Below are positions 1 through 7,691 of a stretch of DNA of 64,000 nucleotides, piece by piece (the first letter of the stretch is position 1; each line of letters opens with the position of its first letter). The stretch is from assembly GCF_947331465.1 (NCBI RefSeq), contig NZ_CAMZOK010000003.1, positions 1 through 64,000 of the forward strand, given 5' to 3'. This DNA is from Shimia sp. Alg240-R146. Its GTDB lineage: Bacteria > Pseudomonadota > Alphaproteobacteria > Rhodobacterales > Rhodobacteraceae. The position numbers and the translations under genes are program-made. The notes under the pieces are model-generated. The model saw only the letters and a program-made list of their open reading frames with translations, was not told the origin of the DNA and did not search any database.

Positions 1-326
1 TTGTGCGCCTCAGCGCCGCCGGTGAGGGGGGTTCTACGGTTAGTTCACGATACCCGCAAGCGCTTTTTTGAAGTTTTTTCAAAAAACATGCAGAACCCCT
101 GTTTTATATGAGGTTTTTGCCTGTTTTTTGTTCTCAATGGTGCTGTTTGGAGGGCTGATCTTGAGGGTTTGTGCAGCTCTTCGAGTATGAATCAGGCCGC
201 CAGCGTCAAAAACAGCCGAGTCACGCGCCTATTTTCCCGCGAGTCGCCCCACATTTCTTTGAATTTTTCGCCGACTCGGGTGAAATCAGCCTTCCGCGCA
301 GCTTGGAATGGCACCAATTTGCCCGA
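1..326. other. Intergenic stretch at window edge
   Basis: No credible gene is seen here; short open frames in this stretch lack family resemblance and ribosome sites. The only structure noticed is a perfect 7-bp inverted repeat (73-79 with 81-87) made of T and A runs. It lies about 240 bases beyond the stop of the minus-strand ABC gene and could be a weak terminator. Confidence 0.4.
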
Positions 327-3300
327 TCAGGACGACTCGCCAGTCGAATCCGACTCGCTTTCGGTGTCTGTCGACCCGTTTTGCTTGGGAGCACCCACAT
401 AGCCTGCAACGGCCTGTAGAATTCGGAAGGCCGTGGAGGCATCGTTTTCTACGACAGCCATAAATTCGCTTTCGCCCAATCTGAGGGTTTCCAGCTCCGT
501 TTTGGCATACATGTCCAACGCACGCTTCTCTTTGCGCAACAGCGCCAGTTCGCCAACCAATGTCCCCGGCCCGGCCACCGCCACCAGATGGCTCTCCCCA
601 TCAGGCGTGTCGTACCCCAGCCCAGCTTCACCTTCGAGGATCAGATATGCGCCGTCCCCCGCGGTATCGCCCAAACGGAAGATGTACTCTCCCTCTTCGG
701 CGCGATGCCACTGCGCGCCAAAGGCCAACAGCCGCAATTGGCGGCGCGACAGGTTGGCGAACATATCTGCGGACACCAGCGCCCGCATCTTGCGACGCAG
801 GTCTGCACTCGCTGCGTTGTCTGTTTCTGCGACAACCACACTGCCACTGTCCTTGAGCCGCCCGTGCTCCAACTCCAGTACAATGTCGAACGCATCCCTG
901 TCCTCAAAGTCTTCTTCGAGATAAAGAACCGTTGTGTCCGGCAACAAGTCCCGCAGGTTTGACACCACTTCCGCGCGCTGGTCATGTTCAAACGATGTCA
1001 GGCATCCGTTCAAAATCAACACATCAGGCTTCTTAATAGCGGCGCGACTGATGGAAAGTGGCTCATTGAAGGATGTGGGCAGCCCTGCCCCGCCGATACC
1101 GGACGGCACAGCATAGATCAGCTCGGCAACCTCCTGCTTCATACCGGCCTCGGCCAGCTTTTGTGCGACGACATCCCGGATCTGCTCTCCCCGCGCCCCG
1201 GCAGACGCCGAAAGCTTGCCATAGATCGCATTTTCCAGAACCGTGAGGCCCGGCGCGAACTTCTGCTCATCCAAGGGGGCGAAGTAGACCACCAGCCATT
1301 CGGCCAGCTTTTCGGCTTCATTGCGACGCAGCGCGATAATGCTGCGTTTAAGCTCTTCGGTAAAACCCGGTCCTATGCGTTCAGCCGACACCTCAAATGG
1401 CAACTCAAGCATTTGCACCAGTTCTTCACGCTCCATGTTGGCCAGGCCAACTTCACGGCTTTTGCTGACCAACCCAACTTTGCGGGTGAACACATCAGGG
1501 TTCAGTCCCAATTGCTGGAACAACGGGTGGTCGGTCCCGTCAACACCAAAGGTCTGGTTCAGCATTTCGATCACTTCGCGGGACATGCGCAGAATACCGT
1601 CTTCGATATCCAACTCGTGCAACAAATCCAGAAAGTCACCCAATCCCGCCTCTTCCACATCCTCCATCGAACGACGCGGTGTTGCAAAAAACAAGTTCGC
1701 GGCCACGGGTAATGCAGGGTTATAGAGCTCTGGGTCAAACCGGTAGTACGCCTTGTCCAGACCGGCGTCTTTCAATGCGTCCCGTATTTGCGGCCGCAAC
1801 TCGATCAACGCGTGCGCAAGGTCGGCGTGATCTTTCTCTTCAAACGGTTGATCCAGACCGCGACGGAACAGGGCATTGCCCGCCCCGGTGGCGTCCATCA
1901 ATTCCAGCCAAAACGCATGCACTTCGTCTTCGTCCTGCAAGCCTGCCAGCGACGGATCCACCCAGTCGGAATAGATCTTGTCCAAACTGTTGCCGGTTCT
2001 CTCGGATTCATATGCCCGTTTCTTTGCTTCAGCGTCACCAAGAGGATCAGGTTGATCAGCAATCGGTTTGCGCTTGAGGGGCATCAAAAGGTTTTGGCCA
2101 AAGGTGCCTTCAAACACGTAGGGCGATGGGTCTGCATACCCGACGCGCGTTGCCACAACTCTCTGGTGCAACTCGTTCAAATCAAATCCACCCACATCAA
2201 TACTGCCGCTGACAGGCACGATTTCGCGGGTAAACAATTCGGCCACCGCCCGCCGTTCTTCTGCGTCTTGAGATTTGACGGCAACCATTGCGCCTTTCGG
2301 CAAGGTCACTGTTATGTCTTCCAACACCGTGTCGCCGTCGTGATCGCGCACAAAGACATCTTTCATCACGATGTCACCCGCCAGACGCGGAATGTCTTCC
2401 GGCTCTCCATCAAGCAAGTCTGCATCAACGATGCCCGGCGGGCTGAACCGATCGACGATCAAATCCCAACGCACCGACAAATCGGCAATGCGATTGTAAT
2501 AGTTGAGCAGCTCTTTCCACGGAGACGACAGATCTTTGTAAGCCGCAAGCGCAGCAACCAAAGCGCCGAGTGACACTTGCCCGCGGATCACAAGAATACC
2601 GCCCACCAAGTAAAAGAAGAACGGCGTGAGCTGCGTGATGAAGTTGTTGAGAAACTTCATGAAGAATTTTTTGCGATAAATCGTCAATCGGATCAGAAAC
2701 AAGGTGCCAAGCCGACGGGTAATCACCGACATCCGATACCGCCATCCACCATTGACCCGCATCTCCGGCGCACCGGCGGATGTCTCACCGATTTCGGCCG
2801 CCAGCATACGCACCTCTTTGATGCGATCTTTATTGTGTAGGTTGATCTGACGTTGAAGCTTGGGGATCACCCACGCTTGCAAAGGAATAAGTGCAACAGC
2901 CGCCAAGCCGAACCACAGGTTTTGCATAAACAAAAACGCCAGAATGGTGATCATCTGACCGGCCTGCATAACCGGCAAACTAACCGCATCCCCCATCATA
3001 CCGCCCATAGGCTCGGCTTCGGCCGTGATCATTGAAACCAATTCACCCTGCGACGTGCGCCGCAGGTATGGCTGCGGGAAACGCGTTATCCGGCCAATCA
3101 GTGTATAGCGGAACCGGCGTAGCATCCGTTCCGACAACACACCCTTCATGGTGTTGATGCGCATCTTCATCAGGCCATGCGCCAGCACGGCCAAAAGAAA
3201 GCCGACGCTCAGCAGAACCAGAAAGGCCTCCTGGTTCATCTCGTAGTCAAAAACGTCGATGACACTTTGGCCGGCGTCGATCGCATCGTTGATGATCCGC

Positions 3301-3365
3301 TTGGGCAGCTCGAGCGTTAGGAACTGCAACGGAAACAAGCACGCCGTCAGCGCCAACAGAACCAT
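327..3365 (-). CDS. ABC exporter-like protein with degenerate ATPase and cNMP-binding domain
   Basis: The protein has 1012 residues from the Met at 3365. Residues 1-300 are an ABC-exporter-type membrane domain. Residues 330-840 resemble a nucleotide-binding domain, but the Walker A loop reads KSQDAEERR (364-372), Walker B reads DVLILNGCL (781-789) where DE is expected, no LSGGQ signature is seen near 755-775, and the H-loop region reads YLEEDF (815-820). The region after Walker A (YVFEGTFGQNLL, 416-427) keeps a family-like shape, and about 310 extra residues are inserted before the signature region. Residues 868-985 form a cyclic-nucleotide-binding domain with a phosphate-cassette-like GELALL...RAL. 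I infer a protein that does not hydrolyse ATP and is gated or regulated by a cyclic nucleotide. The true start may be upstream: codons back to 3416 read like the family N-terminus (ERTLFSFIWKYSKRDQ) but contain no ATG, GTG or TTG. Confidence 0.8.
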   Translation of the reverse strand: MVLLALTACLFPLQFLTLELPKRIINDAIDAGQSVIDVFDYEMNQEAFLVLLSVGFLLAVLAHGLMKMRINTMKGVLSERMLRRFRYTLIGRITRFPQPYLRRTSQGELVSMITAEAEPMGGMMGDAVSLPVMQAGQMITILAFLFMQNLWFGLAAVALIPLQAWVIPKLQRQINLHNKDRIKEVRMLAAEIGETSAGAPEMRVNGGWRYRMSVITRRLGTLFLIRLTIYRKKFFMKFLNNFITQLTPFFFYLVGGILVIRGQVSLGALVAALAAYKDLSSPWKELLNYYNRIADLSVRWDLIVDRFSPPGIVDADLLDGEPEDIPRLAGDIVMKDVFVRDHDGDTVLEDITVTLPKGAMVAVKSQDAEERRAVAELFTREIVPVSGSIDVGGFDLNELHQRVVATRVGYADPSPYVFEGTFGQNLLMPLKRKPIADQPDPLGDAEAKKRAYESERTGNSLDKIYSDWVDPSLAGLQDEDEVHAFWLELMDATGAGNALFRRGLDQPFEEKDHADLAHALIELRPQIRDALKDAGLDKAYYRFDPELYNPALPVAANLFFATPRRSMEDVEEAGLGDFLDLLHELDIEDGILRMSREVIEMLNQTFGVDGTDHPLFQQLGLNPDVFTRKVGLVSKSREVGLANMEREELVQMLELPFEVSAERIGPGFTEELKRSIIALRRNEAEKLAEWLVVYFAPLDEQKFAPGLTVLENAIYGKLSASAGARGEQIRDVVAQKLAEAGMKQEVAELIYAVPSGIGGAGLPTSFNEPLSISRAAIKKPDVLILNGCLTSFEHDQRAEVVSNLRDLLPDTTVLYLEEDFEDRDAFDIVLELEHGRLKDSGSVVVAETDNAASADLRRKMRALVSADMFANLSRRQLRLLAFGAQWHRAEEGEYIFRLGDTAGDGAYLILEGEAGLGYDTPDGESHLVAVAGPGTLVGELALLRKEKRALDMYAKTELETLRLGESEFMAVVENDASTAFRILQAVAGYVGAPKQNGSTDTESESDSTGESS

Positions 3366-3601
3366 CTGGTCGCGTTTTGAGTACTTCCAAATAAAGGAAA
3401 ATAGTGTGCGTTCGATAACTTGTTCCCCCGCTGGGAGCCGACACGCGGCCCTCCCGCCCGTTCAGAAGGATGCTAGCAACGAAAGCTTTGACATTTCAAA
3501 CGGTTTCTTGCGACGCTGCGACACCGGACAAACGCCGGATTTGCGGAGTCGCAGGTCTGACGTTAGTCTCGGAACACGAGGACTAGCATGGGGCGCGGTC
3601 G

Positions 3602-3982
3602 ATGGACGACCTTTATATGGTGTTGCTGCTGATTGCGGCGCTGCAGATCAAACATCTGATTGCGGATTTCTTTTTGCAAACCAGAACGATGATCATGGGG
3701 CGCGAGCAGTATTGGCATATGGGCCGCGCGCAGCACGCGGGCATTCACGTCGTGGGCACCCTTGGTGTCCTTGCCATGTTTGGCACCCCGCCTGCCGTCC
3801 TTATTGCTGTGGTGGTCGGCGAATTCATCGTGCATTTCCACATCGACTGGGCCAAAGCCCGCTACTCAGTGAATCGGAACCTGCAACCGGATCAACCGCT
3901 TTACTGGTACGCCATGGGCACAGACCAAGCTCTGCATCAGTTGACCTATCTGGCGATCGTTTGGGTTTTGATTGGCGCTTAG
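3602..3982 (+). CDS. DUF3307 family membrane protein
   Basis: This 126-residue, strongly hydrophobic protein shows the DUF3307 pattern: KHLIADFFLQ near residues 17-26, histidines scattered through the helices (GIHVVG, FHIDWAK), and a C-terminal GTDQALHQLTYL segment. About three to four membrane segments are likely. The biochemical role of the family is not known to me. It is divergent from the ABC gene on its left and converges with the MaoC-like gene on its right, with 18 bases between stop codons, so it looks monocistronic. The start is the ATG with a G-rich stretch upstream. Confidence 0.75.
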   Translation: MDDLYMVLLLIAALQIKHLIADFFLQTRTMIMGREQYWHMGRAQHAGIHVVGTLGVLAMFGTPPAVLIAVVVGEFIVHFHIDWAKARYSVNRNLQPDQPLYWYAMGTDQALHQLTYLAIVWVLIGA

Positions 3983-4000
3983 GTTCAGGCAACGCCCGAA

Positions 4001-4795
4001 CTAGGCAACACCGCGAATATCCGAAATCGCAGCAATCATATTGCCCTCAGTCACACAGAAAACACGGGCTTGCTGCCATGCGCCCGCTGGCCCGCGCGGC
4101 ACAAGGACAAGACGTGTCGCCTCATCAACGGGCACTGGCGCCATAAACCGTGTTTTCATTTCTGCAGCGTCCTGAATGCCCGCGGCCTTTTGATAGGCTG
4201 CCTCAATTAAAGCGCAAAGCAACATGCCAGGAACGACGGGCCCGACCAATCCCGCGGCTTTGGCAGCCAGAACGTCAACATGGATTGGATTGGCATCATG
4301 CGCCAAAGCGACATAGGCCCCCACGGCCGTCGCACTCAAAGGTAGGGTCGTCTCTACGATCGCATCATCGGTTGCCATTCGCGCCGCAAACTTCGCGCCC
4401 TTGAGCTGGCTCATCTGATCCACGGATACAAACCGCAAACGGGTTTCCATCTCGGAACTCAGTTCATTGCCCAATGTCAGTCGAAACGTGAACTTCGCCG
4501 TCTCCTCTGAGGTGTCTTGCGAAATAGAGACCTCAGAAGGTCCACTGTGCGTCGCACTCGCCGCGCGCCAAAACCTCTGAGTTTCGTGCACCACGGATTT
4601 ATCGGGTGGCGGCAGCATCGCGTCGCGCACAGCTTTCATGTCTGGAGCGCCCAACATCAACGCGGGCGTCATAAGCGACAATTCAGTTGGGTGCCCATTC
4701 AACAGATCGGACACCAACGTGGACAAGTTCCGAACAGCGTCGACGGATAAATCAGGAAGCGCGCCCAAAGACCGAAAGGAAGATGTATCAGCCAT
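4001..4795 (-). CDS. MaoC-like (R)-hydratase / hot-dog dehydratase
   Basis: This 264-residue protein carries the MaoC/R-hydratase motif near residues 161-191: Y...LAHDANPIHVD...A...G...VVPGM, with the catalytic pair D167 and H172 visible. The first 150 residues look like a degenerate first hot-dog domain. Such enzymes hydrate or dehydrate 2-enoyl/3-hydroxyacyl thioesters. The ATG at 4795 overlaps the end of the ketoacyl synthase gene by 8 bases and has AAGG just upstream; a TTG at 4807 is a possible longer start. With the synthase and carrier protein it forms a three-gene acyl-chain-building cassette. The substrate is not evident from sequence. Confidence 0.75.
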   Translation of the reverse strand: MADTSSFRSLGALPDLSVDAVRNLSTLVSDLLNGHPTELSLMTPALMLGAPDMKAVRDAMLPPPDKSVVHETQRFWRAASATHSGPSEVSISQDTSEETAKFTFRLTLGNELSSEMETRLRFVSVDQMSQLKGAKFAARMATDDAIVETTLPLSATAVGAYVALAHDANPIHVDVLAAKAAGLVGPVVPGMLLCALIEAAYQKAAGIQDAAEMKTRFMAPVPVDEATRLVLVPRGPAGAWQQARVFCVTEGNMIAAISDIRGVA

Positions 4796-5996
4796 ATGCC
4801 TTGGCAATCAGCGTCGCGTTTATCCCGCCAAACGCCAAAGAGTTGGACATCACCGCTTGCGTTTGAATGGGCTGCTTTGTGTTGGCCACGGGATCAAGGT
4901 TGATCTTGGGGTCAACCTCATTGAAGTTGATCGTCGGTGGTGCCAACTGGGCCTGCAGCGCACCAATCGCCGTAATCAGCTCTAACGCCCCAGCCGCGCC
5001 CAACGCATGCCCATGCACCGGCTTCGTCGACGAGATTTTGACCGTATCAAACGCGTTGCCAAACACCTCCCGCAAAGCGGTGATTTCGTTGACGTCATTG
5101 GCCACCGTGCCCGTGCCATGCGCATTCACATATCCAATGTCGGAAGGTGCAAGGCCTGCGGCCTTAAGCGCTTGGCGCATGCAGGCAACAGCCCGGTCCG
5201 CGTTTGGACGCAAAAGGTCCTTAGCGTCCGAGTTTGTACCATAGCCGACAAGCTCGCAAATAATCGGCGCGCCGCGTGCTGTTGCACTTTCTAGCGTTTC
5301 CAGCACCAAAATGCCGGAACCTTCGCCAAGCGTCATTCCGTTGCGGTCTTTGCTAAATGGGCGGTTGGCGTCAGCGGTCATCACGCGCAGCAATTCCCAC
5401 ACCCGAAAGACGCCGCTTTCCAGACAGGCTTCCGACCCGCCGGCAAGGCACCGGTCAACTTGCCCCAACGCCACCATCTGCCATGCCATCCCTATGGATT
5501 GGCTTGCCGACGAACAGGCCGTAGCAAGACACAGCGCCGGGCCGGTCGCGCCAAACTCCATGGATACCCAGCTTGCTGCCGCGTTGTTCATGATCTTCGG
5601 TACGGACATAGGGTCCAGCCGCATACTGCCTTCGACGGAAAACTTCATGTAATTGCGGTTCAGCGTTTGCGCCCCGCCAAAACCTGACCCGATTGACACG
5701 CCACAAGCATCGCCAAAATGCTCGGCCTCCAATCCCGCGTGCGCAACCGCTTCGCGGGCCGCCATCAAAGCATAATTGGCCACCGGATCGCGCATGCGAT
5801 TGGCGCATTGCGCTTCCACAGAGGCCAAATCCGCGTCCGACAAACGCGCTGCGGTGTTGACACGCTGCACATCCAAATCATCAAAAGATATTGATTTCAC
5901 ACCGGAATTTCCGGCTTGCGTGGCTTCGATCAGCGCTTGCGCGCCGAGGCCGCAGGCGGAGACCGCGCCCATGCCGGTGACGACGACTCGGTGCAT
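4788..5996 (-). CDS. Beta-ketoacyl-ACP synthase (KAS II / FabF-like)
   Basis: This 402-residue condensing enzyme has an intact Cys-His-His triad: C161 in LATACSSA, H293 in NAHGTGT and H330 in KPVHGHALGAAG. The N-terminal VVVTGMGAVSACG is typical. It elongates an acyl chain held on an acyl carrier protein by decarboxylative condensation. The start is set at the ATG whose next residues match the family (MHRVVVTG); a longer frame upstream overlaps the carrier-protein gene. Only one base separates it from that gene's stop. Its dedicated partner genes suggest a specialised acyl product rather than the housekeeping FabF of fatty-acid synthesis. Confidence 0.85.
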   Translation of the reverse strand: MHRVVVTGMGAVSACGLGAQALIEATQAGNSGVKSISFDDLDVQRVNTAARLSDADLASVEAQCANRMRDPVANYALMAAREAVAHAGLEAEHFGDACGVSIGSGFGGAQTLNRNYMKFSVEGSMRLDPMSVPKIMNNAAASWVSMEFGATGPALCLATACSSASQSIGMAWQMVALGQVDRCLAGGSEACLESGVFRVWELLRVMTADANRPFSKDRNGMTLGEGSGILVLETLESATARGAPIICELVGYGTNSDAKDLLRPNADRAVACMRQALKAAGLAPSDIGYVNAHGTGTVANDVNEITALREVFGNAFDTVKISSTKPVHGHALGAAGALELITAIGALQAQLAPPTINFNEVDPKINLDPVANTKQPIQTQAVMSNSLAFGGINATLIAKAYG

Positions 5997-5997
5997 A

Positions 5998-6261
5998 TCA
6001 GGCCGCCTGATGTTCTTCGATCTTGGAGATCGCAAGGTTAAGCAGATCGCCGACGGTTTCCACATCCGTCAACTCATTGTCTACCGAGATATAGGCGCCC
6101 CATTTCTCTTCGATCGCCATCAGGATCATGACAAAATCGGCGGACTGGATGTCCAGATCCTCAAGCCGCTTTTCCGGTGTAATTTCAGACAGATCTACCA
6201 TGCCTTCCTGCGCGACCATTTCCATCAATTCTTTGGTCAGCGTCTCGCGATCCGTGCTCAT
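5998..6261 (-). CDS. Acyl carrier protein
   Basis: This 87-residue protein has the four-helix carrier-protein pattern. The presumed phosphopantetheine serine is S40 in LDIQSADFVMIL, where most carriers have DSLD. The start MSTDRETLTKEL is preceded by AGGA at suitable spacing (AGGACACTC then ATG). It is the first gene of the carrier/synthase/hydratase cassette on the minus strand. The atypical QSAD site and the acidic helix II suggest a dedicated carrier rather than housekeeping AcpP. Confidence 0.8.
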   Translation of the reverse strand: MSTDRETLTKELMEMVAQEGMVDLSEITPEKRLEDLDIQSADFVMILMAIEEKWGAYISVDNELTDVETVGDLLNLAISKIEEHQAA

Positions 6262-6454
6262 GAGTGTCCTTCCGGCAAGTTCAATCTTTAAAATTCCGCA
6301 CCAACAATCGGCCGGACTTAGCGTGACTCTAAGTGGCAAATGCAAAAGTTTCCAGACGGAACTTGGCGGCACATGCCGCCAAAAACCCTTGTCTGCATTG
6401 CGTGGGTAATGCGTCGGTATTGCGTCGGTTTTTTGTGCAGCCGTAAAAAAGGCC

Positions 6455-6847
6455 TCACATGCCTTGATCGACCGGCTCGATCACCGGCCCGCCGCCGTCT
6501 ACCCAGTCTTGAAACCCACCCAAATTGTGGACCTCAGCAAAGCCCATATCCCTGAGCAGCTTTCCGGCCAGCGCGGCGCGCCCGCCAGAGGCGCAATGCA
6601 GGATCACGGGGCGGTCCTTGCGCAGTTCGGGATCATGAAACGGCGTTGCGGCATCTGCCCGAAATTCCAGCATGCCGCGCGGGATGTGATGGCTGCCCTC
6701 GGCGCGGCCATTGGCCTGAAGCTCGGGCGCATCGCGCACATCCAGCAACAGCGCGCCTTGGGCCATCTTGGCCTGCGCATCAGCTGCGGAGATTTTCGGA
6801 ACAACCGCATGGGCGGCTTGCAGAAGGTCGGCGGCGGTGATGGACAT
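6455..6847 (-). CDS. Rhodanese-like domain protein
   Basis: This 130-residue single-domain rhodanese has an active-site loop CASGGR with the sulfur-accepting cysteine at C85, preceded by the LLLDVRD strand (residues 33-39) and followed by AALAGKLLRDMGF. Such proteins carry a persulfide sulfur for transfer to acceptors. It sits about 190 bases upstream of the acyl-carrier gene in the same direction, too far to assume one transcript. The specific sulfur acceptor is unknown. Confidence 0.85.
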   Translation of the reverse strand: MSITAADLLQAAHAVVPKISAADAQAKMAQGALLLDVRDAPELQANGRAEGSHHIPRGMLEFRADAATPFHDPELRKDRPVILHCASGGRAALAGKLLRDMGFAEVHNLGGFQDWVDGGGPVIEPVDQGM

Positions 6848-6895
6848 GGCTCTCTCCTATGGTGGTTGGTGATAGCCTAGGACACATGCCACTTT

Positions 6896-7440
6896 TTGCA
6901 AGTCAAACGCAGAGAAGGCGTCAGGGGCTCGGACATTAAGGAGAGGAAGCCCCTCCAAGTCCGCGGACCTGACGCCTTCGTGGAATGTTCACACCGCCGA
7001 GCTTTCCCAAGCAGGTTTCCCCAGACAGGTCCCCTCGATGGCATTTCCATTCGCTGCTCAGGCAAACCGGGCGATCCTCGAGAGGGGCCATCTCATCTGC
7101 CGTTGCTGCGGGATACAAATCCTGTGACATCCACCCCAGCCCAAAGGTTGCCCCCGCGCCCGGATCTCGTCCCAAAACTTGCTCCCCCCTACCGATGGTT
7201 CGGGTTGCCCCGCCTCACCGGCCTACCGCGCTGGTTTTATGCGCTGCCTTCCCGCCTCGGGTTGATGTGGTTTGCCCAAAGGGCGCCCCCAATCTCTTCG
7301 CGACGTTTCGGCCAGCGTTCCGATGTCCTCAACACGTCGCCAGTTCGGTGTAACCTATCCCGGCGCCGCTCCGACCTCGAAAGACCTTCGCGTCCCGCTT
7401 GGAGCCAGTTGACTGTGTCTCACGACCCCTTGCGTTGGCT
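6896..7440 (-). ncRNA. Candidate structured non-coding RNA (unidentified)
   Basis: This GC-rich block lacks a believable protein on either strand: the long plus frame across it is low-complexity and rich in Arg, Pro and Ser, like antisense noise. It contains several strong complementary segments, including a 12-bp perfect repeat at 6914-6925/6968-6979 and a pairing of the type CCCCTC...GAGGGG around 7026-7086. On the minus strand it reads like structured RNA, with GNAA-like loops such as GGGGCAACCC. I could not match it to tmRNA, RNase P RNA, SRP RNA or a known riboswitch. Strand and ends are guesses; the minus strand is preferred because the tract upstream is C-rich on that strand. Confidence 0.3.
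6914..6979. repeat. Long inverted repeat, nested hairpin
   Basis: GAAGGCGTCAGG at 6914-6925 is perfectly complementary to 6968-6979. Inside it CGGAC (6930-6934) pairs with GTCCG (6959-6963), and GGAG pairs with CTCC further in. No T-run follows on either strand, so it is not a standard intrinsic terminator. It could be the closing stem of a structured RNA or a protein-binding palindrome. Confidence 0.6.
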
Positions 7441-7690
7441 TAACGTTGGGTCAGGAGGGCTGAGTCGGGCAAGGGATTTTTGCTTGAGGCTGTGGGCAGG
7501 TGAGTGGGCAAGCCTGTGGATAAGATGTGGGGCGAGTGGGGATGGGTCGGGAAAAGGATTTTGGGAGGGGGAGTTGTGGGAGGATGGAAGTTTTTTGTGG
7601 CTTGAGAGCTAGCTTTCAGGCCACGCGAAAGCAAAACCTTCCACAGACAATTAGTACAACAAAATCGAAAGGCTTGATCGTTCCAAAGTA
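7441..7690 (-). other. C-rich, G-poor tract on the minus strand (possible Rho loading region)
   Basis: No gene is seen here. The plus strand is strikingly G-rich and C-poor: 7501-7560 has 29 G and 5 C. The minus-strand transcript coming from the dCTP-deaminase-like gene, whose stop is at 7692, would therefore be C-rich and G-poor, the composition favoured by Rho. One perfect DnaA-box-like 9-mer (TTATCCACA on the minus strand) lies at 7515-7523; alone it is weak evidence of anything. Confidence 0.35.
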
Positions 7691-7691
7691 G

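Noticed and set aside
6896-7440. RNase P RNA, tmRNA or SRP RNA in the non-coding block
   Set aside because: A GGGAGCAAG string and an AGATGA string recall RNase P, but the essential GAGGAAAGTCC segment and the CCGGCTTA-type 3' end are missing. No tag-peptide frame or CCA-type tRNA end supports tmRNA, and the SRP GGAAGGAAGCAGCC-type loop is absent.
7515-7523. Replication origin marked by a DnaA box
   Set aside because: Only one perfect 9-mer was found, with no cluster, no AT-rich unwinding region and no origin-linked genes nearby.
6896-7612. A 238-codon open frame on the plus strand as a protein gene
   Set aside because: The translation is Arg/Pro/Ser-rich with no fold-like pattern, codon use is unlike the neighbours, and no ribosome site is seen. 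Long open frames arise easily in GC-rich DNA.
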